From: Hirsutella rhossiliensis
Taxonomy: Eukaryota; Ascomycota; Sordariomycetes; Hypocreales; Ophiocordycipitaceae
Assembly: GCF_020360975.1 (NCBI RefSeq)
Contig: NW_025408670.1
Span: forward strand, 6,076,001 to 6,140,000
DNA: 64,000 nt
Reading direction: 5' to 3'
Made by a program: the position numbers and the translations under genes. A model generated the notes under the pieces. The model saw only the letters and a list, made by a program, of their open reading frames with translations, had not been told where the DNA came from and made no database searches. Every line of letters begins with the position of its first letter. Position 1 is the stretch's first letter. Positions 43,243 to 56,547 of the stretch are shown here, piece by piece.

Positions 43243-43726
43243 TATAACGACCGGTATTATTCTTAAGGGATAAACCTATTAAGGGGTTTATATTAATAGA
43301 TATAATAGGGCGTAGTCTAAGTAATAATAAGTATATTACGTTAGTAATAAGTTAGAGGTTATAGACTATAGACTATAACTAGGTAATTAAGTAATCGGAA
43401 TTAAAGATAAGATCGTAATAGAGATTATAATAATTATAATATTAAAAGCTATCGAGCTATCTATTTAAAGGAGTATTCCGTTCCTTCCTTATATATCTTA
43501 AGAGCTTCCCTAGATCGCCGAGAGCGCTAGGTAATCCCGTTATCTAGGAGCGCTAGAGCGCTAGAGCGATCCTATAATCTTAGCCGTAGAGCGTTAGAGC
43601 GCTAAAGTAACCTATCGCTCTAAACTTAATTAGCCCGTTAGTCTATTTAATATTCCTTACTCCCTACGTTACGTAACCTCGTAATATATATTAGTCCCCG
43701 CGGTTCCCTAGACCGTAGTCGTAATA
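43243..43726 (-). repeat. 3' LTR of the RIP-degraded Ty3/gypsy
   Basis: It is a 484-bp copy of 56548-57031. Here TATAACGACCGG corresponds to TATAATAACTAG in the other LTR, four transitions in twelve bases. Confidence 0.88.
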
Positions 43727-45278
43727 TAATGTCTCCCTTTCTTTTAGTCTTATCCCTAAGACCTGCTACTTTAGCCGCTATATATAAATATACCCTTATT
43801 ATATTATACGTAAGTATATTATTCTTTATTCTTTTATCCTTTTAAGATATACTATTAATAGTATATCTAGTTATATTTAAAAATCCTATTCTTATAATTC
43901 TAATAAATCGCGTTAACGATCGGAGTAGGTATCCTAGACTAAGATCTATAGTATTAAAATTATACCTTACTCCTATTATTTTCGGTTAAGCCTAACTTAT
44001 AAAGTTAGCGAGCGTTTTAATCGGTGTTCTAAATATACCTTTATAGGCCGTTCTTATAATAGTTATAATATAGCGTCCGCCTATTTATTTTATCCCTTTC
44101 CTTCCCTATTATTCTTTTTACTAATATTCCTTCTTTTCTAGTTTATTATATTATAAATTAATAGTAAAAGATTAATTCAGACGAACGGAAAGTAAAAGAA
44201 GCGTTAGAGGAAGTAATAGCTCGCCTAGCTTAAATTAGGAAATAAAAGCGTTTCCTAAAAGACCGAGGTAGTAAGTTATTTTAGCGGGGTATATAAGCTA
44301 TTAATAAAGAAGATAGTATAACGCGTTCTTTTTAAGACGAATCGGTTCGTTTATTAAATAAGGAAACTATTACTATTAGCGAGGTTTAATTATTTAGTGC
44401 CTTAAACGCATTAAACTAAGATACTATTCTTAGTAACCTTATATTTCCGATTAAGGGTTCGCTTAGTAGAACTATTAGAGTAGAGAGCCGTAGTAAGTTA
44501 AGTGCTTAAGTAGTTCCTAGGTATTTTCCTCTAGCCTATATCCCTTCTACTTAATAAGGTATTCCTATTATTAACCTTATTTTCTTATATTTAGTATTTA
44601 TTCGGCTTTATATTCCTAATTATTATCGACTTCGATTTTATCCTATAGTTTAGCGTTTCGTAGTACTAGTTCTAATAATAAGATATAAAATATCGGGTAT
44701 ATCTATATTATTATTAGTAGCGAAAGTTTATAGTTAACTTTTAAAATAGCTTTCTTAACCTTAAACGGTCTAAGTTTCTTAAAATCTAATTTATTACTTA
44801 GTTATTTTATTTTAATATTTTATCGTATAAGGTAAACTATATCTCCCTCTTAAAAGATTAGTCCCTATAATCTTTTCTAATTATAGTAAGTAGATATTCG
44901 TTCTCTAATAAATTAAAGTTCTTATTATATTTCTTTATATAATTTTTATAGCTAATCTACTTATAGTATCGCTCGTTCTACTTATAGTCCTTATTAAGTA
45001 ACCTTAAATACTTCTAGGTTATATCTATAATTAGTATATACTAGTAAGAGCTTAGTTATTTCTATAACTAAGCTATTATAAGCTAGTTACGCTATTAGTA
45101 GCTATTTAACTTAATCGTTTTATTTATAGCTAATATAGTATCGTAAATATTATTTAAGCGTTTAGTTAAGTCGTTCTATTTATCTATTTATTTATAGGTA
45201 ATAAGCTATATTAAGCTTATATTTCGTCCTTAATTATACTATAAGAGCTTACTAAAACTTAGCTATAAATATACTTCC

Positions 45279-45477
45279 TGTCGGGAGGTCTGTACTGCAG
45301 TAACGCAATGGGTTGTATTCAAGATGTCTTGCTAGGAAGGGAGGAAAGGGAATGAGGGGGCACACTACGTGCCCTTTATACACGGATCCCCGAGGTCCAT
45401 ACACGTGACGCTAAGGGTCACGTGTGCGTGTGCACCTCCCTTACAATCCTACTATAGCTATATGCTACATTCCCACA
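45279..45477 (-). repeat. 3' LTR of copia-2
   Basis: It matches 50978-51179 apart from short indels. It contains the inverted pair ACACGTGAC (45401-45409) and GTCACGTGT (45417-45425). Confidence 0.93.
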
Positions 45478-45580
45478 CTGGCAAATCTTCTTTTATCGCT
45501 GCAATCGCAGCAGTAGCAGCAGGTGCGGGAGCGTAGCAGCAACCGCAAGGGTGCGAAAAGAGTGACGGTTCGAGCGGCAG

Positions 45581-47130
45581 CTAGCGGGGAGGGCGTTCGA
45601 CTGATCCTTCTATCCTAATCGTAAGGCTATTCGTATCGACGAGGCGTTCGAGGGCGCGGTTAGGCGATGCCTTTGTCATAGCATCTGCTGGGTTGTCTGC
45701 GCCGTTAATCCAGCGGATTTCTGTGATCTCACGCCTTTCGTAGGATTGACGTAGGGCCATGATATCTATCATCAATCGCTTCTCCTTCGTTGTGCCTAGC
45801 TTAACGAGGCACTCGTAGAGGAAAAGAGTCGGTGCAAACGATTAGGGGGATAGGGGGAAGATTGAGGCGGTCTGTGATCTTCCGTATCGTCGTTGCTAGT
45901 GATATCCCAATATCGAATCCGTTGACCATGCCGTAGATCTCTGATGCTAGCACGCTTCGGGTGACCCTCTTACACTTCGTTGAGCTCCAATGGAGGACAT
46001 TGCCCTTGATCCCGAATTGGTCTTTGGTACGTGCGGTCTCGGTCTCATTGACTAGGGCAATGACGAAGCCTAGCTGTGACGATAGGTCCTTATTGTTCGC
46101 AAAGGAACCGTCGGTAAAGACGATAAGCTTGGCATTGGCGAGGTCAATAGGGATATACGTTAGCCTCGCTGCTGGTGGTCTTTCTGCCATTGAAGCCGCT
46201 TGTTGAGGTCGTGCAATCCTCTTCCGTAGGGGTTTGGACCTGGGCAGCAATAGAGATGTCGAATGAGGCCTCTGGTTGACAGATTGAAGCCACATACGCG
46301 CCACGGGCACGCTGTTCCACGTACTGTTGGGCTCGATCGTATGCCTTGATGTCGATGGGTTCGATCTTGGCTGCTTGACCCTTTGTTGAAGCAGTAGAGC
46401 GTTGTGGAAAGTGGTGTCTTGGAGGGTTATCTTTGCACCGTTGAAGTCAATGCTAGTACCCGGGTCATCGTTGTCTTCGGCTTTGCCCGAAATTGTGCCT
46501 TTACGAGTTCCGCTTCCTCTAGCGCGGAAAAACGTTGTGTGCCAAGCATAAGGGTATCGTCAGTCTGCATTCCCACAATCCCAAAGTTATCAGGTCCCTT
46601 ATTCGTAATTAGGAAGCATAGGTCGTAGGTTGATGTGGACATGTCGAGGTTATCGACATGATGCCCGTGATAGGTTCGAAACCAATGGACTCCGGCCTCC
46701 GCAATTCCGTATAGGGGCTTAATAACGCGAATGATTGTTCCTTCCGGGTATCTTCCTTCTAATTCGGCGGGAAGATGCGTGAGAATGGTGCGGAATAGTT
46801 CGGTCTGCGCCTGGGGATACGCTTGTGTGATGTCACGAAGAGAGGGTCATGCCGTGAGAAAGGAGGTCTGGGAGATAGCAGAAATAAGCCGTTGACTGAC
46901 GCGTTGAATTGTCGGGGATTGCGTCAATAGGGTGGTTTTCTCTTGGTCGTTGTGCCCTTGGACCACGAGCCTTGACTTCTCGTATGGTTTGGTTTCTTTG
47001 CCTTTAACCTCGCGGACCATGCGGGAGCGGAAGATATGATGGTTCCCGTGCTTTGCTTCATTGTAGCGTTCGAAGCTAAACACTCCTCGTACCAATAGAT
47101 CATCGATCTCCGTGCTATCGGATTCCTCAA
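45581..47130 (-). pseudogene. Copia-2 reverse transcriptase and RNase H region
   Basis: The RT N-terminal part is MVREVKGKETKPYEKSRLVV. The catalytic strand appears as MQTDDTLMLG. RNase H shows IVFTDGSFANNKDLSSQLGF, ASEIYGM and a C-terminal IRWINGADNPADAMTK. The pieces are in several frames (47095, 46642, 46310 and 45775 starts), so no complete protein can be made as read. Confidence 0.85.
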
Positions 47131-47357
47131 AGGGGGTGCCTGGCGTTGTGATAATGCCTTCGTCCCGTAGCTTGATGGCTAGTTGGTAGGCATCTTCTTC
47201 CTTCTTGACTAGGAACGTCGTCTTTGGCTTGTTCTTCGAACCAGGGGGGCGGCCTCGCTTGCGCGGCGCCGGGGGATTAGGAGCAGGAACAGGGGCAGGG
47301 GCAGGGGCAGAAACAGGAACAGAATCGCTCGCAGGATCAGAAACAGGAATGTCAGAA

Positions 47358-48874
47358 TCATCCGCAGCAGCAGCAGCGGGGCAGGGATCGTCGTCTCGTC
47401 GCGGAAATAAGGCTGCACAAGGGTGGAACGGAAGGTCTGGGGTCCGTTGATAGTATCAATTGTGACATTGGAGCCATCAATTGCCCTAATCTTAAAGGGC
47501 CTTGCCAGCCGAGCTTTCTCTCCACACTCGGACCTCGCTTTGCAGTGGGAGCGATAGTATAACGCCTGTTGATGATGGTCCGTTCTTTGTGTGTAAGGCG
47601 CCCTGCACTTGCCGCTCTGCTGAGAGCTGACGAAGCATTTTCATCGCCTTCTGGGCTGCGGCAGCCCTTTTCAGGGTCGTAGCAGAGGGGCGAATCTAAC
47701 GCCATTCGAGGGTAGGCGCCAAAGACTAGGAGCGTAGGGACAATGCCATTTGGCCCTGCTGTGTCGTTGATGGCTTTGATAGCCATTTGAAGGATCGATT
47801 CGGGGGATGTGAAGGTCCCGATTTCTGCGTGGAGGATCTCAAACGCACGGCGGAGAGGGGCATGATATCTTTCAACCTTTCCAACGGACCAATGTGCTTC
47901 CACAGGGACTTGCTTGCAGGTTATCCCCATAAGCTTTGCCTCGTTACGGAACTCTAGGGAGGCAAAATTGGTCCCTGCGTCGTGCTTGATAGTATCAGGG
48001 GGTCCGAGATATGTGTCTATCCAGAGGGCTCGGAGGGCTTCCCACGTATCCTTTGCTGACATCGATAGGAGGAACCTGGCTGCTTGGAACGCTGTTGCTG
48101 TATCTACCACGTGCAAGACGGGGCGTTGAGGGGTTCCAAGGTAGAGCACATCAGCGACGATTTCGTAGTTGAATTCCTGGTCATCCTTTAGGGTGAATTT
48201 GAAGCGTCTTGGAGCTTGAGAGTGCATTTGACAGTGATGACAGAATCTCGAGATGTTCTCTAGGATATCTATCGTCACATCGTTGTGGCCAGCTTGCCGT
48301 AGGAGGTTGTGAAGTCTTGGGACCGCTGGGTGCCCGAATCGACGATGAAGAGTGCGGATCTCGCTCTCCGTGAGGAATGCGATAGCGGCCTCGTTGGTCT
48401 TAGGTAGGAGGAACCAAGGATGTCCCCATTTGCGGATAACCGGGAGGGTTGTTCGTCCGACAATGGTGTCTGTAAGGTTGTTGAAATAGATGCCTAGGCG
48501 ATCCATATCAGCGAGAGAGAGGAGGAAGGGAGTAGGGGTCTTGAGGATATGGAATGTGATCCTTCCGAGAGGTGTTTTAAGGGCGATAGAGCCGAGGATA
48601 GAATGGCTTCGCCGTTGCCGAATTTGATAGAAGCTTGGCCTGCTGTAGTCTTATCGAGCGTTATAGCAGGGTCTTCTCGTTGTAGAGCGATGCATTGGTC
48701 GTAGCCAGCTGTGGAAACCTTCGCGGCGCCTGTGTCAATTATGATGCCCTGGAATCGGAGTCTTGAGTAGCGCTCCTCTATCATGAATTGGGAAGCAGGT
48801 GTAGCGTTGTTTTGAGAGGTGCTATACACGTCTTCCCCTGTGATCAGATGGTTGAAGGCTTGCTGGCAGAGCAT
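47358..48874 (-). pseudogene. Copia-2 protease and integrase region
   Basis: The protease has IIIDTGAAKVSTAG. The integrase ORF (48506-47358) has a zinc segment (LHRRFGHPAVPRLHNLL to CHHCQ) and catalytic residues in IVADVLYLG, IKHDAGTNF and GKVERYH. A short low-complexity run of CAGGGG-type repeats follows at 47280-47400. Confidence 0.85.
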
Positions 48875-49017
48875 TTGGCTTGTGTGCCACTGTTCTGGGT
48901 TGTTGTCATTATCTTCATTGTCGTCCTCGTCCCAGGGTCGTTAGCATCATCGTGGGCATCCATCTCGTGACCTTCAAAGTCAAGAACGTAGGCTGTAAGG
49001 TCCTGGGAGGGTAATCC

Positions 49018-50500
49018 CTATGAAGTGACAGTGGGCGACGTATTGGTCTCAGGATCTTTGACGTTCCTCGGCAGTGTGCTTTGTAGACCAACATCCTTCC
49101 TTATTGCAGACGAAGCACTTCTTATTCCACGGGTGGTTGTGGCCGTAACGGCCTTGTGGCCGGTTAAAGCGTTGACTATTGAAGCTTCCCGTGGAGCGTT
49201 GTAGCTGCCTCGTTGAGCGTTGCCTCTATACCTTCTATACCCCTTCTGACCAAATCTTCCGCGATTGTTGTTGTATCTTCGATCGAGATAGTAGTGGTCA
49301 TTGGGATCCATATGATCAGATGGTTCCTCGAGGTCTTGATGGTATTGAGGGCCTCCTTGAAGATAACGAGGCGCTATTCCGCGTGCAAGATGGGTCTCAA
49401 CGGAAGAGCGAAGATCTGCAAAGGGCTCGATTCCTTCGGCGGGCTTGAATAAAGCGTATTCAAGTTCAGGAACACCGCGGCATGCATTAATAAGCGTTGT
49501 ACGCAGTGGAACGTTTCCTGCATACGCGTTGCCAAGAGCTCGTTGGCATAACTGTAGCTTATCAAGGAGTAGCTGAAGAACCTCGTGTAGGGATTTCGTA
49601 GCATTATCGGCACGGAGCTTGTTAAAGGAAATAGTCGTCCATTCAGTATAGTAGTGAACGTGGTTAACTTCCGTATCGAAATGTTGCTTGATGCTATCGT
49701 ATGCCTTGCGGAACGTTGAGGTCCAGTTAATGTGGTCAATGTAGTACGTTTGGGCTCGGCCAGTAAGGATTCGAGGGAAAAGAGCGTGGAATTGGTCCGG
49801 CTTGACCTGAATGTTATAACAGATACTCATAAAGATGCGTAGCTTATCATCGAGAAGGTCATAGGGTTCCCCCGTATAGTTCTTCTCTTTGTCCCAGATC
49901 TTGGTGAATTTCTGTTGTGTGTTGGCATCGACGATGCCGTTCGGGATGTCGGCCGGGGGAAGCGTTGTGTACGCTTCGAGGATGTGGGAGAAGAGGGTTC
50001 TGCTAGAACGATGCTCTGTTGCTGGAACTGATAGCTTGTAGGATGTATTGTTCGTTGGGAAGCGTAGCAGTCGTTGTGGGCGGTTCCGCAATTGTCGTAG
50101 CGGGAGGAGCAGGGAGCGTCGGAATAGGGGCTAACGGCATGGATGGCTCCGCCGTGTTGGAGGTGGGAGGGTTCTGCGTTAGTCGTCTCTCTTTTCTTGT
50201 ATAGGCCTCCGTTCCTTTATCGAATTGGGTTACCATGAATTCGTTGTCGGGCCAGGCTGGTGGGTTATCGATCGTCTGTAGGAAGACGAGCTGTGGGATG
50301 ATGTGGTCACCCTTTTCTCCTGTATAGATACCACGTCTCTTTAAAAGGTAACGTAGCTCCCTTCGAAATTCCTTTGGCATCTTTCTCCACGTTGCCTCGG
50401 TCCACTGTTGGAAGTGATCCTGGAAGAATTCAAGGATATTAGTGCCATGAAGGTGTACGTTCTCCTCGCATTCTGACATAAATCGTGCGGTATATGTCAT
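49018..50500 (-). pseudogene. Copia-2 Gag
   Basis: The first frame (50500-50003) holds the N-terminal domain and a proline-rich linker. The second (50091-49018) holds the capsid-like part (FRKAYDSIKQHFDTEVNHV) and an arginine/glycine-rich tail. A CX2C-type knuckle (KKCFVCNKEGCWSTKH) is read in a third frame near 49080-49130. One frameshift lies near 50010-50090. Confidence 0.8.
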
Positions 50501-50977
50501 AACAGCTATTCTATCTTCCTCTTGGGCGTGATCTCATCCTCCCATCGGGTCGGATCGATATCCTGATATTGGGTCTTTGGGATCGTGAGATTTTGGACCA
50601 ATTCCTTACTTGGTCGAGGAAGGCGTCGTTCCTCGTAGAGGCGGGGTTCGGGGTTGGGGTCGTGCTTGTCATCGTGAGGGTTGTCACGTAGTTGTCGAAT
50701 CGTGAGGGCTGTCACGTAGTTGTCGAATCGGCGTTGTGGACGCACTTACACTTAATGTAACCGTTAAGTGAAGTTGGAAGGATCTATCAATGGCCTACCG
50801 GGAGCTAGTTGGTTGCCGGGTCCGGGTAATCGTAGAGTCCTTGATCTTAGCATAGAAACCTCCTCTAGGTCCAACCAGGGCAATATCGCTAGGAATATGG
50901 TAGTTGGGCTTTCGAAGGTTGCGTTCTATCTCTTCTTCCTTGCCAATCTGTGATCGACCAAATCGATCACTGATCAG

Positions 50978-51179
50978 TGTCGGGAGGTCTGTACTGCAGT
51001 AACGCAATGGGTTGTATTCAAGATGTCTTGCTAGGAAGGGAGGAAAGGGAATGAGGGGCACACTACGTGCCCTTTATACACGGATCCCCGAGGTCCATAC
51101 ACGTGACGCTAAGGGTCACGTGTGCGTGTGTGCGCACCTCCCTTACAATCCTACTATAGCTATATGCTACATTCCCACA
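50978..51179 (-). repeat. 5' LTR of copia-2
   Basis: It matches 45279-45477 apart from short indels. A small inverted repeat TGATCGA/TCGATCA lies just inside it (50951-50969). I could not identify a tRNA-type primer site. Confidence 0.93.
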
Positions 51180-52576
51180 CTTCCTCTATTAAAGACAATC
51201 TTATTTAGTAGTCTATAATTACTAATAATAGTTCGTAGGAATATATATACTAGCTCTTCTATATTACTTACTTCTTTATATAGTAAGAAGTACCTATACT
51301 TTGTTAGTTTATTAGTAATAACGAATATACTATCGTACTTAACGTTAGTTATAGGTTCTTTTAATAGTAGTAGCTTTATAATATAGTTAAAAGCTATTAA
51401 ATCCTATAGTTTTTCTAGTACTAGTAGCGGTTATAATTCTCTATATAGTTTATATTATTTAGCTTTACTTTATACGTAAAGTTTATATTTTTTAATAACT
51501 TATCGTACTACTTCTTTAAGCTATAGGAAGTTATATTATCGTTTAATCTATTCTATTATTCTTTAGATTCCTTAATATCTATATATTAAATATTCGTATA
51601 TATCTTATATAACTTTATCTTATAATTTTAGTAGTATCTAGATTTTATTTTTATATATTAGAACTTCTAAATATTCTATATTATATCCGTTTAATACTTT
51701 ATATTCTTTTATCTATTTTAGGATCTTTTAGTATATTAAGTCGTTAGGTTATACTTTAAATATTATATTTAGCTATCGTTATTAGTAGTTCCCGTTTTCG
51801 TTAATTTCTAGGAGCTATCCTTTCGCTATAGGTACTCCTATATCGTAGTTACTTCGTCGACTAAGGGTATTAGCTCGACCGTTTTCTATTCCTTTTCTAT
51901 AGATTATTTTATAGTCGAATTCTAATAAATATTTAGCCTATTAGATCTATCGTCCGTTTAACTATTATATTATTATAAAATATAAGATATTCTTATAATC
52001 TATATAGACCTTAACTTTATATTTACTTTTAAGAAGGTAGTATTAAAATTCCTTAAAAGCTTAAATAATTATAAGGAATTCTTTATTATAGATAGGGTAA
52101 TTAAGTTCTATGCTATATAGCTTTTTTAAGTAAAATATAATTAGTTATAGTCTTCCTTTATTATCTTTTTATCCGATTTATACTCTTTAAAGTAAAGTCT
52201 AATATATTAGTTTTAAGTTTAATTTATCGTTTTAAATTAAAGGTAGTTAAGACTAGTTTTTATATAATTATAGTTTTAATATATTTAAAAGCTTTATTAG
52301 TTTTATCGTCCTATATAAATTCTTTTTCTTTCTTTATTAAGTTATATAGTAGTACTATAACCTTTCTAAAATCTTTAATAAATCGTTAGTAGTAATTTAT
52401 AAATCCTAGGAAACTTTATACGTCCTTAACGTTCTTTAGCGTTAGCTATTCTTTAACTAAGTTAATTTTATCTTATTATATTTATATCTCTCTTAGTAAG
52501 ATTGTATATCTAAGGAAGTCTACTTCTTATATATAGAACTTACTTTTCTCTAGTTTAACTAGTAACTTTATATTTT

Positions 52577-52860
52577 AAAGTACGCGGAGTACCTTATAGA
52601 CGTATTCCTTATATTCTTCTAAGGTATCCGAGAAGATTAGGATATTATCTAGGCATACTACTATAAAGATATCTAAGTATTCGCGTAGGATATTATTAAT
52701 TATCCGTTAAAAGGTAGCTAGTATATTTATAAGTCTAAATAGTATTACTAGATATTTAAATAGTCTAAATTTCGTTTTAAAGGCTATTATCTATTTATAT
52801 CCTTTTTTTATACGTATTAAGTTATAGGCGCCTTTAAGATTAAGGGCTATAAACTATTTT
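52577..52860 (-). pseudogene. Reverse-transcriptase relic of the RIP-degraded Ty3/gypsy
   Basis: The minus strand reads GAYNLIRIKKGYK then a stop, and later REYLDIFIVVCLDNILIFS, the Ty3/gypsy RT core. The YLDD signature is CLDN here. Stops replace expected Trp and Gln codons (TGG or CAA to TAA/TAG), as RIP transitions would cause. Confidence 0.8.
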
Positions 52861-55800
52861 TTACTATATAGTCGATCTTATAGTTTTAATATAAGCGGTA
52901 ATAGTATTCGGTCCTTTATTATAATATCGTTTAAGCGTCTATAGTTAATAACTAGTTATAGCTTACTGTTTTTCTTTAAAATAAATATAACTAGGTAGCT
53001 TACTTTAGATATTAATATTTATATATATCCCTTTCGTAGATTTTCGTTAAGGTAGTCGCGTAGCGTTTATAGTTACTTTTCGTTTAAGTTATAGATCTTA
53101 TAGAACGTCGGCGTTATTTTATCCTTAAGATAAATTTCGTAGTCCTATTAACTATATTTAGGTAACCCTATCTTAAGTTCTTCCTTAAAGAGTTTATTAT
53201 ATTTCTAGTATTCCTAAGGGATATTCTTTATTTTATCTTATAAGCTTTATTCTTTCTTTTAAGAGCTAGTTTCTCTTAACTTAAGCTCTTTATTAATTTA
53301 TTTAAGGTTTTCCCTTAAAGTAGTAATAACTCTTTAGATCTTTATATTATATCCTTTATTTTATTTATATCGGATACTAGGTTATATAGCTATATTAGTT
53401 AGTACGTAGGTCTTATTAGTCGATTTTATTATATCTACTAGTTTAGTTACTATTTTTATTTATATCGCTAAAGCCTATAATAATTTACTTAAACGGTTAT
53501 CCCTTTTATTATATTTAGTAGCTAAATTATCGTAAAATTTTACTTTCTTTTAAATCTACTAGTCCTAGAAACTTACGTCTTTATTTTAATATAGCTAGCT
53601 AGTTTTCTAGTTAATTAGTAGGTTGCTCTCCTATAGCTATAGAAGCCTTAATATAAGGTTATATTCTTTAATATCTATAATATTAAAGTTAACTTATTCG
53701 TCGTAGCCCTAGATATTAATATTATAGCAATTAATCTTTATATTAATAATTCCGTTATTATAGTTAAAGGCCTCTCCTTTAATATTTATAAGTTTATATA
53801 GATCTATCTTATATCTCTATATAAGTCGGTAACGATTAACGACTCTAAGTAAAACGTAATTACCTATCGCGCTATAGTCTAAAAGTATATATACGTAATA
53901 TCCCGCGATTTAGATATCTAATACTATTTAGTTACTATAGCTTACCGTTACTATATATAGGGTCCTTAGATCTTATTATATCGTGCTAGTCTATAGCCTT
54001 TTTATAGATAGCGTACCTCGTTTTTTACCTAGTCTTTATTTATTTTATTTAGGTATTCTTCTTTAATTTATTATTAATATTATTTCTTTATATTTTTATC
54101 GCGTAGTATTATATTAAGGCTTAAGAGACTAATTTCTTATAGCTAATTAAAGATTTCTTATTTCTTAACGCTATATTATTTATATTATACTACTTTATAG
54201 TTAATTACGTACTATACTTTATAATTTTATTCGTTTTTATACTAAAGGTTAAGTTTTCGTTCTATATCTTTCTATTTCGTATATAGTATTTTTATATTAA
54301 TTCTTCCTTAGTTAAATATAGCTTATAGCCTTTATATATATTACTAATAATCTTTTAGTATACCGTTATATCGTTTATACTATACTTATACTTTTTCGTA
54401 TTTATAAACTTTATAGTTTAAGTATATATATTCGTTATAATCTTCTTTATTATATTTAATTCGTTATATAAGTCTTTAAAAGATTAATAGTTCGGATACC
54501 TTAAAGCGAGTAGCGCTATACTATTCCTTTATTTTAGCGTATTTATAGATTTTATATATCTCTAAAAGATATCTCGTTAATAAACTATAATTATCGCGGT
54601 ATTTAAGTAGTATACTATAATTAGGTTCTAATAATATAACTTAGTTATTTAAGTAGCGTTAATCGATTTTCTAATAGTCTAGTTCTATACTTAAGTAGGG
54701 TTTCGAAAGTACTTATCCCTTAAACTTAACTAAGAAGGCGTTATATCGTACCTTTATCTAAAAGTATATTATATAATCTAGGTAGATATATAATATCTAT
54801 AAAATATACTTATAGTACTTATAAGTAAGTAGTATTTATAGATCGTCTTTAAATTCTCCTTATAGTTACTATTCTCGTTATAGAGCTATAAAGGTATCGA
54901 CTACGGCGATAGCTATAGTATAGTCTCCTCTACGTAGTACCGGTTAATATTAAATTAGTATAGCTTATTAGTTTTCCGTAAGAATTTAAGGTATTTATTA
55001 GGTTTTAATTTTAAGTATTTCTTTAAATTCTTTAAAGTATAGAGCGTATTCTCTAATTATAGCATTCTCCCTTAGTAGTAAAGGTAGTAATATAAGTTCG
55101 TTCTTATCTTCCGTTTCTCTAAGTATTTCTTATTCTTTAAAGCTTATATCGTTAATACTTCGTTATTCCTCTTTAGGTTATTATCTAAGTTTTATAAGTA
55201 TAAGAGCTATATCTATATCTTTTTTATTATATTATTTATAGACTACTTATTATTATTATAGATTTTTATTTTATATATCTTCTTAGAATCGTTTACCGTT
55301 CTTCTTAATTTAGTCTTAGGAGACTCCTTTAAGATAAAGGTATTTTAGTTCTACGAATTTAACTTATTTCTATATTTTAGGATCCCTTTATTATATTATT
55401 ATAAGGGTTTTCTTTAGTTACTTTAAGAACTATTTAATACTATTTTTATCGCTTAAGTATACCGTATATTCGTTATTATAGTATATAGTCTAACTAAGGA
55501 GTTTATACTTTAGTTCCTATTTATTAATAGTATTTAAGTATTTCTTACCTTCTAGGGCTAGTACCTAGTAGGTTTTCTTCTCTTTATAAGGTTATCTATA
55601 TTCTTTAGAATAATATCTAAGTTTCCTATAGTTAAAATACTTTCCTTTACTTTTCTATATTATATCTAGATCTATCCTACCTAGGTTAATTATATAGGTA
55701 TAAGTAATAGGAGTTTCGCGCTTCTTTTTATAGTTAGCGCGTTAGTTAAAGTTATTCTTATAAGAAGGGTTTTAATTTCCTCTTCCTTATTTCTTTTCTT

Positions 55801-56547
55801 AGCGTCGCGCGTACTATCTATTATCGATTTATACTACTATAGTAATATAGTCTAAGAGGTTATTAGGTCGATTTTCCTTATAAAGCTTATCCTTAACTTC
55901 TTCTTTAAGCCTATCGTAGAATCGTAATATAAGAGGTTTATTGTCTTAATTAAGCTTTAAAGTAACTTAATAGAACTTTATAGTATAATCTAATACTAAG
56001 ATCCTTTATTAAAGTTCTTAAAGTTTTTATTTAGCTTCTTATTCCTTATTAGTTATTCTAAATACCTTTATAATAGCTTCTTTAAATCCTTAGAAACTAG
56101 TAAAGACTTTATCTATCTCGTTATCTTATCGCGCTAGTTAGTTATCGAGAAAATCCCTTATAATAGGTCTAAACTAAGTAAGTACCGTTCTAAATAAATA
56201 ATTTCCTATATAGAGTACCTTTTCGACTAGGTCTAAGAGTTTAGTAAGGTAAAACCGGTAATAGGCCTTAAGTTAGGTAAGAAAGTCTTAAAGCATACTA
56301 TAAGTACCGTTAAATAGTCCTAGCTATTTTAGTTTAACTACTTCTTTAAGGTCCCTAACTTATCTATTACCTCCTCCGTTCCTAAGTAACTATACCTCTT
56401 ATTAAAGGGTAATAATCTCGCGTATTATATCTTAAGGTAATATAATAGTTCTAGAGTTAGTTAATTTAGTTTACTATATAAGTATATTAATAGTTATAAT
56501 ATTACTTAAAGTAACGCGGTATTTATATTAAATAAGAGCTTTTAATA

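Larger units (their letters stand above)
45279..51179 (-). mobile_element. Copia-2: full-length Ty1/copia retrotransposon
   Basis: LTRs lie at 45279-45477 (199 bp) and 50978-51179 (202 bp), TGTCGGGAGG to TTCCCACA. The target duplication CTTCC is exact (45274-45278 and 51180-51184). The order on the minus strand is gag, protease, integrase, RT, RNase H, the Ty1/copia order. It lies inside RIP-degraded DNA but itself has normal CpA/TpG content, so it arrived after the RIP. Frameshifts break the coding region. Confidence 0.93.

Noticed and set aside
42000..45270. CRISPR-like or origin-like AT-rich repeats.
   Set aside because: There are no regularly spaced repeats. The composition and loss of CpA/TpG are explained by RIP.
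47280..47400. Minisatellite of CAGGGG-type units.
   Set aside because: It is short, imperfect and within the copia-2 linker between integrase and RT, so it is treated as low-complexity coding sequence.
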